A stretch of DNA of 5,638 nucleotides, taken from the NCBI GenBank assembly GCA_018644745.1, contig JABGPX010000269.1, positions 1 through 5,638 on the forward strand, written 5' to 3'. This document shows, piece after piece, positions 1-5,638 of this stretch. Below the pieces are notes generated by a model, which had not been told where the DNA came from, made no database searches, and worked only from the letters and a program-made list of their open reading frames with translations. Source of the stretch: Spirochaetales bacterium (lineage in GTDB: Bacteria > Spirochaetota > Spirochaetia > ARS1246). Numbering within the stretch: position 1 is the stretch's first letter; every line of letters starts with the position of its first letter. A program made the position numbers and the translations under genes.

Positions 1-212
1 TACGAAACGTGCTCAAGCGTCTTTCCGGCGCCAGTAGGCATAAGGGGAAGCTCCCTGCGAAACTACGCACATACAAGGAGCTTCTCATCGATCGCGAACG
101 CCTCAAGGCACAGCTGGAGCAGGCGGTAGATCAGGAAGACTACGAAACTGCGGCTATAATTCGTGATCAAATTAGCGCGATAGAGAAACCCAATGAGGTC
201 GTTGATGGTTAA
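1..212 (+). CDS. mcsA: McsA-like protein arginine kinase activator, C-terminal part (5' end outside window)
   Basis: Only the last roughly 70 codons are visible; the frame (first whole codon at base 3) is open to the left edge, so the GTG at base 9 is probably internal. The segment RHKGKLP resembles the H-x-G-K-x-P stretch that precedes the UVR motif in McsA proteins. It is followed by a charged helical hairpin (about bases 72-192) containing EDYETAAIIRDQI, a clear UvrB/UvrC (UVR) motif. In Firmicutes McsA is a cytosolic zinc-finger protein that binds and activates the kinase McsB and also influences ClpC. The zinc-finger cysteines would be encoded upstream, so zinc binding cannot be judged here. 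The stop overlaps the start of the McsB-family gene, which suggests translational coupling and supports the assignment. A different UVR-motif protein remains possible because half or more of the protein is missing. Confidence 0.8.
   Translation, partial: RNVLKRLSGASRHKGKLPAKLRTYKELLIDRERLKAQLEQAVDQEDYETAAIIRDQISAIEKPNEVVDG
195..199 (+). promoter_or_regulatory. Ribosome binding site favouring the ATG at 205 for mcsB
   Basis: GAGGT lies five bases before ATG 205, inside the end of the mcsA-like gene. The upstream in-frame ATG at 193 has only a weaker purine run (AGAGA, 182-186). This is why 205 is preferred as the mcsB start, though 193 (four residues longer) cannot be excluded. Confidence 0.5.
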
Positions 213-1263
213 GTTTACCAGCATTGAAGAATCTCCGGGATGGTTTCAGGAAGTTGGCGCGAACTATGATGTTGTTCTCTCAAGCAGAGCTCGGTTGTCG
301 CGGAACCTCTCTTCCCATCGTTTTCCCATGTTCCTCGAGTCGGATGAGGAAAGTGAGGTTCAATCGGATATTTTGTCGGCGTTTCAAGACATTGAATCGG
401 TCAGCGGCTACGATACGAGCTTGATAGGCGATCTTGCTCCGACTGAAAGACGAATGATGATGGAGCGGAATTACATAACACAGCAGTTCTCACTACATAA
501 TCATAAAGCCGCAATAATGAGGCTTGATCAGAAAATATCGGGAATGATCAATGAAATAGATCATTTACGAATATCTTGCATGAAGGGGGGCCTTAGTCTC
601 GTCGATTGTTGGCATTCTCTTGATGCCTTAGACTCATCCCTTGAAGGGACCTTAAACTACGCGGTTTCCCTCGAATGGGGGTATTTGAGTGCGGAAGTGG
701 CCAATACCGGCACCGGTTTGAGAGCTTCGGTAATGCTCCACCTGCCGGCCTTGGTTCGTTCGTCGATCATTGAAAAGGCTATGAAAGCGGTTGTACAGGT
801 TGGAATGACTGTAAAAGGCTTTTTTGGGAACGATGAAAATTCGCTGGGAGACCTGTATCAGATTTCAAATCAGCTCGGTCTTGGAATATCGGAGAAAGAA
901 TTAATCGAAAAGCTTGATGCTATCGTGTCGCAATTGGTACATTATGAAAGGAAGGCAAGAGAGGAGCTGCTGGAGAAGCAGCGAACAGAGCTGGAAGACG
1001 AAGTTATGCGTGCATTGGGGATACTTTCACATTGCAGGCTGCTTTCGGCTTCTGAGGCGATTCAGCTTCTTGCTTCGATACGGTTTGGAGCCGCCCTCGG
1101 GCTTCTCGCGGCGCCGATTGAGAGGATTACGGCGATGCTGTTTCTTACTCAAAAGGCGCATATACAGTATTTGATAGGCAGTAATGAAACTGGTGCCGAT
1201 ACTAAATTAATAGATCAGATGAGGGCTGAGCTCGTGAGGGATACTCTCGAGCGGTGCCTGTAA
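205..1263 (+). CDS. mcsB: McsB-family protein arginine kinase homologue, probable pseudokinase
   Basis: Predicted 352 residues, close to the usual McsB length. McsB is a bacterial guanidino kinase that phosphorylates protein arginines and marks them for ClpC-ClpP. Family landmarks run in order: SSRARLSRN (residues 26-34, ATP-phosphate arginines), NEIDHLR (116-122), GTGLRASVMLHLPALV (169-184), VKGFFGND (203-210) followed by LGDLYQISNQ, then a C-terminal helical domain with GILSHCRLLSASEAIQLL. Three catalytic positions differ from active guanidino kinases. The second Glu of NEEDH is Ile118, the CPTN cysteine is Glu164 (in SAEVANTGTG), and the Glu of the RGxxGE-type loop is Asn209, with the loop Arg as Lys204. 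The frame is intact and surrounding motifs are well kept, so this is not ordinary decay. The start overlaps mcsA by 8 bases and clpC follows after 13. Family membership is secure; loss of kinase activity is inferred. Confidence 0.88.
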   Translation: MVKFTSIEESPGWFQEVGANYDVVLSSRARLSRNLSSHRFPMFLESDEESEVQSDILSAFQDIESVSGYDTSLIGDLAPTERRMMMERNYITQQFSLHNHKAAIMRLDQKISGMINEIDHLRISCMKGGLSLVDCWHSLDALDSSLEGTLNYAVSLEWGYLSAEVANTGTGLRASVMLHLPALVRSSIIEKAMKAVVQVGMTVKGFFGNDENSLGDLYQISNQLGLGISEKELIEKLDAIVSQLVHYERKAREELLEKQRTELEDEVMRALGILSHCRLLSASEAIQLLASIRFGAALGLLAAPIERITAMLFLTQKAHIQYLIGSNETGADTKLIDQMRAELVRDTLERCL

Positions 1264-1264
1264 T

Positions 1265-1270
1265 TGGGGG
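1265..1270 (+). promoter_or_regulatory. Ribosome binding site of clpC
   Basis: GGGGGA ends six bases before the ATG at 1277 and lies in the 13-base gap after the mcsB stop. It is a good purine-rich Shine-Dalgarno match at normal spacing and fixes the clpC start, which also matches the conserved N-terminus (F-x-x-x-TERAQ). Confidence 0.65.
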
Positions 1271-1276
1271 ATATAC

Positions 1277-3772
1277 ATGTTCAAGGGCCTTACAGAACGG
1301 GCGCAGAGGATACTTACTATTTTTGCTCAGGAAGAGGCCAAACGGTTCCATTCGGATCAGCTGTTACCGGAGCATGTTGTTCTCGCCTTGCTCAAGGGTG
1401 GAGAAGGGCTTGGTTACAAAGCTCTTCAGCGCGTAAACATAAATCCAGTGGAAATTCAGCTGGAAATCGAAAAAAACATACCAAAAAAGCATTCCGGCTT
1501 TATCCTTGGGGATGTACCGGCGTCAAAACGGGGAAAGAAACTCATTGATGAATCAACCGAAGAGGCAAAGGCCCTTGGTCACGAATATATCGGAACGGAG
1601 CATCTTTTACTCGCCGCCGCGAAGGAAACAGGCAGTGTGGTATCCCGTTATCTTGCTAGAAAATCGGTTACGGTAGAAAAGCTTAGAGAAGTTATCGTTG
1701 AACTCAGCGGGAAAGGCGAGCCGAAGAAAAAAGCCGGTATTCAGCAGGGGCAGAAGAGAAAAACCCAGCCCGGTTCCGGCAAGAAAACCACCCCGACTCT
1801 CGACGAGTTTGCCCGGGATCTTACCGAGTACGCGGCGCAAAAGAAGCTTGATCCCGTAATAGGACGTCAAGTTGAGATTCGCCGGGTAATTCAAATCTTG
1901 GCCCGAAGGTCTAAAAATAATCCGGTTCTCATCGGTGAGTCCGGTGTAGGGAAAACCGCCATTGTCGAAGGGCTCGCTCAAAAAATCGTGGATGGTACAG
2001 CACCTGATGTACTCATGGGCAAGAGGGTACTCACTCTCGATTTGGCTTCTCTTATTGCCGGTACAAAATACCGCGGTGAATTTGAAGAGCGGCTCAAAAG
2101 GGTGATGAAAGAGATAACCGGCGCGGGCAACGTCATGCTTTTCATTGATGAACTCCATACAATCATAGGTGCCGGCGGTGCGGAAGGCGCGATCGATGCG
2201 TCAAACATGCTCAAGCCTGCTCTTTCGCGAGGCGAACTGCAGTGTATCGGGGCCACAACCCTAAATGAGTATAAAAAATATATCGAGAAAGACGCGGCAT
2301 TGGAGAGACGATTTCAACCTATTTTCGTGAATCAGCCGTCGGTTGAAGAGACCATTGAGATACTCAAAGGTATAAAAGGGAATTACGAAGAACATCATAA
2401 TGTAACATACACACCTGAAGCGATAAGAGTTGCCGCCCGGCTTTCTAGCAGGTATATAGCCGACAGGTTTCTGCCGGATAAAGCCATAGACTTGATGGAT
2501 GAAGCTGGATCGAATAAACGCATCCAGAACAGCGTGCCGCCCCCGGAAATGGGAGATTTAGAAAAACAGATTGACCTGCTCAGCAATGAGAAGATGGCGT
2601 TGGTTAATACTCAAAATTTTGAAAAAGCCATCGAGGTCCGTGATTCAGTTCACCGGTTAAAAGAACAAGCTGAAGCGGTAAAGAACGAGTGGCGAAAAAG
2701 CCTGAGATATGAAAAAAATGTGGTAAACGAAGAGGATATTCAGGAAATCATATCGAATATTACCGGCATTCCTCTCGCCCGTATCGCAGAGTCGGAATCT
2801 GAAAAGCTGCTGCGAATAGAAGAAGAGCTTCATGAGAGGATAATAGGCCAGAACGATGCTATAGGGGCAATTGCTGCGGCAATCCGACGATCTCGAACGG
2901 GCTTAAGTTCGCCGAAAAGACCCATGGGTTCTTTCATATTCCTTGGTCCGACGGGGGTGGGAAAAACAGAGCTGGCAAAAACACTTTCTGAGTTTCTATT
3001 TGGGAATCAGGATTCACTTATTCGGCTTGATATGTCGGATTTTATGGAGAAACATACCGTATCTCGGCTTGTAGGAGCACCTCCAGGATACGTGGGGTAC
3101 GAGGAAGGCGGAATGCTTACTGAGAAAATCCGCCGTCGACCATATAGCGTGGTTCTTCTCGACGAAATTGAAAAAGCCCATCCTGATGTATTCAACATTT
3201 TGCTTCAGGTCCTGGAAGAAGGGGAACTGCAAGACAATCTCGGTCATAAAGTATCTTTTAGAAATACCGTTCTTATCATGACATCAAATGCAGGCGCGCG
3301 TGAGATTTCGCGGGACAATGCCCTTGGTTTTCAATCCGATGAAGGCCTCATGTCCTATTCGGAAATACGGGCTTCGGCGATGAATGAACTAAAAAGAATC
3401 TTTCGACCCGAGTTTATCAACAGGGTAGATGAAATAGTGGTATTTCATAGTCTCGATCGCAAGGAAGTACTTAAAATCCTTGATATTCTCATCGATGAAG
3501 TAAGACTCAGGCTGCTAGAAATGAATATAACCATCGAGCTTAAGAAGAGCGCCAAGGAATTTCTTATTGATCGCGGATTTGATGCCAAATTCGGCGCGCG
3601 GCCTCTTCGGAGGGCCATACAACGGGAGCTTGAAGACCCGTTGTCGCTGCAAATACTCAAAGGGAAATGCCCAACAGGCAGTCTTGTAACCGCATCTGCA
3701 AGGAATCAAAAGCTCGTTTTTCATGTAAAAGCGCCTATTCTGAAGGAAGAGCCTGCCGGCGTTGTCGGCTGA
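1277..3772 (+). CDS. clpC: ATP-dependent Clp protease ATP-binding subunit ClpC
   Basis: This is an 831-residue class I Hsp100 unfoldase of the cytosol that threads substrates into ClpP. The N-domain (1-145) has two Clp repeats; Glu32 (LLPEH) and Glu108 (IGTEH) match the phosphoarginine-pocket glutamates of Bacillus ClpC. A lysine-rich linker follows (146-170). D1 has Walker A GESGVGKT (220-227), pore loop KYRG (264-267), Walker B FIDE (289-292) and ERRF (343-346). The short middle domain (about 427-475) carries a UVR motif (QNFEKAIEVRD, 446-456), which separates ClpC from ClpA (no middle domain) and ClpB (long one). D2 has Walker A GPTGVGKT (557-564), pore loop GYVGY (604-608), Walker B LLDE (627-630), RPEFINR (710-716) and sensor-2 GARPLRR (773-779). 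LGF (683-685) matches the ClpP-docking tripeptide that ClpB lacks. All ATPase residues are present, so it should be active. Its position after mcsA-mcsB indicates a shared quality-control role. Confidence 0.97.
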   Translation: MFKGLTERAQRILTIFAQEEAKRFHSDQLLPEHVVLALLKGGEGLGYKALQRVNINPVEIQLEIEKNIPKKHSGFILGDVPASKRGKKLIDESTEEAKALGHEYIGTEHLLLAAAKETGSVVSRYLARKSVTVEKLREVIVELSGKGEPKKKAGIQQGQKRKTQPGSGKKTTPTLDEFARDLTEYAAQKKLDPVIGRQVEIRRVIQILARRSKNNPVLIGESGVGKTAIVEGLAQKIVDGTAPDVLMGKRVLTLDLASLIAGTKYRGEFEERLKRVMKEITGAGNVMLFIDELHTIIGAGGAEGAIDASNMLKPALSRGELQCIGATTLNEYKKYIEKDAALERRFQPIFVNQPSVEETIEILKGIKGNYEEHHNVTYTPEAIRVAARLSSRYIADRFLPDKAIDLMDEAGSNKRIQNSVPPPEMGDLEKQIDLLSNEKMALVNTQNFEKAIEVRDSVHRLKEQAEAVKNEWRKSLRYEKNVVNEEDIQEIISNITGIPLARIAESESEKLLRIEEELHERIIGQNDAIGAIAAAIRRSRTGLSSPKRPMGSFIFLGPTGVGKTELAKTLSEFLFGNQDSLIRLDMSDFMEKHTVSRLVGAPPGYVGYEEGGMLTEKIRRRPYSVVLLDEIEKAHPDVFNILLQVLEEGELQDNLGHKVSFRNTVLIMTSNAGAREISRDNALGFQSDEGLMSYSEIRASAMNELKRIFRPEFINRVDEIVVFHSLDRKEVLKILDILIDEVRLRLLEMNITIELKKSAKEFLIDRGFDAKFGARPLRRAIQRELEDPLSLQILKGKCPTGSLVTASARNQKLVFHVKAPILKEEPAGVVG

Positions 3773-3798
3773 GCCTCATTTTAGCAGTAGCATAGCTC

Positions 3799-4728
3799 AT
3801 GAATTTAGAAGCATTTGTATTAGGATGCGGCGGTATGATGCCGCTTCCGGGCAGACATCTAACTTCCGTGCTTTTACGGCGGGAAGGTGATCTGTTTCTA
3901 TTTGATTGTGGTGAAGGCACCCAGGTTTCGCTTCGACGTCTTAATTTGAAGTGGAAAAAAATATCCGTAATCTTTATCTCTCATACTCATGCTGATCATG
4001 TAACCGGTTTACCTGGCATTCTTATGCTATCTTCTCAGGTCGATAGGGAGGAACCTCTTTATATAATCGGGCCTCCGAAAACCAGGAGTGTTGTCGAGTC
4101 ATTTCGAAGTGTGCTCGATATGTATATCAATTATGAGATTATCATACGTGAGTTTACCGATCCGGGTATTGTCTTTGAAAGCGACGGCTACAAAGTAAAT
4201 GCATTTCAGCTGCAGCATTCGAAAACCTGCTTCGGATACAGTCTCGTTGAAGATGATCGACCCGGTATATTTAATCCGGAGAAAGCCAGGGAATTCGGAG
4301 TGCCGGAAGGACCGCTGTGGGCACGACTCCAAGCAGGGGAGAATGTGGAGAACTCCGATGGCAAAAACGTTGAGTCATCTGATGTTGTCGGATCACGAAG
4401 ATCGGGCAGAAAATTCAGCTATGTAACTGATACACTTTATATTGATTCGATAGCTAAAGAAGTTCAAGATTCAGATCTTCTTATCTGTGAAGGTATGTTT
4501 ACTGATGAGCTCAAAGAAAGCGCTCGTGAGAAAAAGCACCTCACTGCGAAACAAGCTGGTACTATTGCCCGGGATGCCGGCGGCATAAAGTCGCTGGGGC
4601 TTATTCATTATAGCCCTCGTTACACCGAATATGATCTGAAAAGGCTTTTAGCAGAGGCCCGTGCGATATTCTCAAATACTCATCTGACCAAAGATCGCCA
4701 AATTACACCAATTCCGTTTGTGGATTAG
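3799..4728 (+). CDS. rnz: Ribonuclease Z (tRNA 3' endonuclease)
   Basis: A 309-residue protein, normal for the short bacterial RNase Z. It is a cytosolic zinc-dependent metallo-beta-lactamase-fold endonuclease that removes 3' trailers from tRNA precursors. The N-terminus (LGCGGMMPLPGRHLTSVLL) is typical. The zinc motif HTHADH is at residues 62-67 (His62, His64, Asp66, His67), followed by GLPG. Further ligand positions are His140 (LQHSKTCFGY), Asp211 (YVTDT) and His270 (IHYSPRY), with the conserved HLTAKQAG His at 247. The stretch DRPGIFNPEKAREFGVPEGP (153-172) and the GRKFSY region are characteristic of RNase Z rather than other hydrolases of the fold. It starts 26 bases after clpC with no clear Shine-Dalgarno, so it is probably read through from the clpC operon and weakly or coupled translated. 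Its stop overlaps the opposing gene by 4 bases. All catalytic residues are present. Confidence 0.95.
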   Translation: MNLEAFVLGCGGMMPLPGRHLTSVLLRREGDLFLFDCGEGTQVSLRRLNLKWKKISVIFISHTHADHVTGLPGILMLSSQVDREEPLYIIGPPKTRSVVESFRSVLDMYINYEIIIREFTDPGIVFESDGYKVNAFQLQHSKTCFGYSLVEDDRPGIFNPEKAREFGVPEGPLWARLQAGENVENSDGKNVESSDVVGSRRSGRKFSYVTDTLYIDSIAKEVQDSDLLICEGMFTDELKESAREKKHLTAKQAGTIARDAGGIKSLGLIHYSPRYTEYDLKRLLAEARAIFSNTHLTKDRQITPIPFVD

Positions 4729-5638
4729 TCTGGGTTCGATGTGGCCTTAGACGCGATATAATTCCGGTATTTTACGGGGTCGACTCGAAAGCCGATGATC
4801 TGATCCGGCCCCTTATCTGCCCGCTTCAGTGCACTTCTTGCTTCCCTGATTATACGGTCTCCACTTATCAGCCGGCCATTTCGCGCGCTGATGCCCGCGA
4901 TAAATTTGCTAGAAGATCCTGATTCTGTGACCAGGTCATCTACCCGCTTCTTGAAACTTTCTATCCGTTCGATTCCCTGATCAACATCAATATTTGGAAC
5001 AATAACACCGATTCCAGATTTGCCATATTCAAAGCAAAGGTCCTGGAAATTGAAAAACTCTCTCGCAGTTTGAGAAAGACTAATATATAGAGGGTCGCTT
5101 TTCTTCAAGCCCCTTACAGAACCGAGAAGCAGCACCAGATCCTGGTCGAAAGACGCGGCCCTTTTAAGTTCGGCGCTAAGACGCTCTTCCAGGTAATCTT
5201 CCCAGCCGAGCTCGCTGTTTGGTGAATACAGACCGCCGTTTTCAGCAGACTCAACCGAATCGGAACGAGCGGCATGCGGCACAACGGTCGGAGCAGCAGG
5301 CGGTGCTGCGGGTGAAGCGGCCGGCTCGGGACTCGACGGTTCTGCGGCTTCGGCGGTTCCGAGAGGGGCCTCGGCCTGTTGAGCAAAGTCCGACCGGTTC
5401 GCCGTCTCGTTCTCGTCGGAACCTGCGAAAGCTGAAGAAGCATTTTTCTTGGCTAGCTGCGGGTAGAAAATGATGAGAAGAGCCGTAATAAGAAGAAATG
5501 AGAGTAGTCCTACAAGAAGCTCCCGAATAATGGGGAAAACTTCATTTCTCGTGAATACGCTATAGACTGCGGCAGCCTTTACGCCGGGAACTGTCGGGAT
5601 AAGAATGGTGGCTGAAAAATACTCTTCGGTAATACGAT
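4725..5638 (-). CDS. Membrane-anchored protein with degenerate GGDEF-like domain (N-terminus outside window)
   Basis: The minus-strand frame is open from the stop at 4725-4727 to the right edge: 303 visible residues, numbered from the edge. A GTG at 5282 starts only the cytoplasmic part and is unlikely to be the true start. Residues 1-39 end a domain of unknown type. Residues 40-57 (LLVGLLSFLLITLLIIFY) form a transmembrane helix followed by basic residues (AKK), implying a cytoplasmic C-terminal part. Residues about 64-140 are a Pro/Ala/Glu-rich linker. Residues about 145-303 resemble a GGDEF domain: LVLLLGSVRGL for strand 1, FEYGKSGIGVIVPN where RYGGDEFxxLLP is expected, and ALKRADKGPDQIIGF for the usual AD-x-ALY-x-AK-x-x-G-x-N end. 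GGDEF is replaced by GKSGI, the metal-binding Asp of strand 1 is Gly, and the I-site RxxD is NFQD. Diguanylate cyclase activity is therefore unlikely; a sensory or scaffold role is inferred. Confidence 0.75.
   Translation of the reverse strand, partial: RITEEYFSATILIPTVPGVKAAAVYSVFTRNEVFPIIRELLVGLLSFLLITALLIIFYPQLAKKNASSAFAGSDENETANRSDFAQQAEAPLGTAEAAEPSSPEPAASPAAPPAAPTVVPHAARSDSVESAENGGLYSPNSELGWEDYLEERLSAELKRAASFDQDLVLLLGSVRGLKKSDPLYISLSQTAREFFNFQDLCFEYGKSGIGVIVPNIDVDQGIERIESFKKRVDDLVTESGSSSKFIAGISARNGRLISGDRIIREARSALKRADKGPDQIIGFRVDPVKYRNYIASKATSNPD
5283..5380 (-). other. Pro/Ala/Glu-rich low-complexity linker coding region
   Basis: The minus-strand translation is almost only Ala, Pro, Glu, Ser and Thr, with AAP and PAA steps such as PAAPPAAP near its end. 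It lies between the membrane helix and the GGDEF-like domain and is expected to be disordered. Its GC-rich codons also create spurious open frames on both strands at 5114-5473. Confidence 0.7.
5466..5519 (-). other. Transmembrane segment of the GGDEF-like protein
   Basis: These 18 codons encode an uninterrupted hydrophobic run (Leu, Val, Ile, Phe, with Gly, Ser, Thr and a final Tyr). An Arg-Glu pair precedes it and PQLAKK follows. The basic residues on the C-terminal side put the linker and GGDEF-like domain in the cytoplasm and the visible N-terminal stretch outside, by the positive-inside rule. Confidence 0.8.

Noticed and set aside
966..983. Inverted repeat GCTGCT-GGAGA-AGCAGC inside mcsB
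   Set aside because: It lies within a Glu/Leu-rich coding helix, has no T-run and is short enough to arise from codon use.
1934..1957. Ser in place of Pro in the D1 Walker A (GESGVGKT) as a defect
   Set aside because: The same GESGVGKT form occurs in ClpA, and all the nucleotide-binding residues are intact.
3773..3798. Promoter or terminator between clpC and rnz
   Set aside because: The 26 bases contain no recognisable -10/-35 pair and no hairpin.
4342..4389. Apparent tandem repeat NVENSDGK/NVESSDVV in RNase Z
   Set aside because: It aligns with the normal, variable GE-x-V-x-x-x-DG-x-x-V region before GRK in RNase Z, so it needs no duplication to explain it.
4777..4814. GGGG ... CCCC pairing near the convergent gene ends as a possible terminator
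   Set aside because: The stem is short with a long loop and no T-tract, and it lies within the coding sequence of the minus-strand gene.
5114..5473. Overlapping open frames on both strands over the linker region
   Set aside because: They are Pro/Arg-rich shadows of the GC-rich linker codons. The minus-strand frame with a membrane helix and GGDEF-like domain is the coherent one.

Overview
The window looks like a piece of a spirochaete chromosome (Treponema/Spirochaeta relatives). The main reason is the RNase Z protein, whose N-terminal half reads like the treponemal version as I remember it. The mcsA-mcsB-clpC order and the membrane-anchored degenerate GGDEF protein fit but are not diagnostic. 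This is recognition from memory, not a database result. Base composition looks intermediate, and coding density is almost complete: the longest gap between genes is 26 bases.

Layout: bases 1-212 carry the 3' end of an McsA-type gene (the UVR motif; the zinc-finger part lies off the left edge). It overlaps the start of an McsB-family guanidino kinase homologue (205-1263). After 13 bases comes a full-length class I Clp ATPase, ClpC (1277-3772). After another 26 bases comes RNase Z (3799-4728). These four genes run rightwards and look like one transcription unit. On the minus strand, converging with rnz and overlapping it tail to tail by 4 bases, is a gene open to the right edge (4725-5638). It encodes a membrane segment, a Pro/Ala-rich linker and a GGDEF-like domain without its catalytic motif.

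In Firmicutes, McsA activates McsB, McsB phosphorylates arginines on damaged proteins, and the N-domain of ClpC recognises phosphoarginine and passes the protein to ClpP. Here ClpC keeps both N-domain glutamates of the phosphoarginine pocket, the UVR-bearing middle domain, both Walker modules and an LGF tripeptide where the ClpP-docking loop lies. The McsB homologue, by contrast, has lost the three residues that define guanidino kinase catalysis: the second Glu of NEEDH is Ile, the Cys of CPTN is Glu, and the Glu of the RGxxGE-type loop is Asn. Its ATP-phosphate arginines and overall length are kept. The best reading is a conserved pseudokinase or adaptor working with McsA and ClpC, or an enzyme with altered chemistry. 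This is the most interesting point in the window.

I see no RNA gene, mobile element, CRISPR array, convincing promoter or intrinsic terminator.
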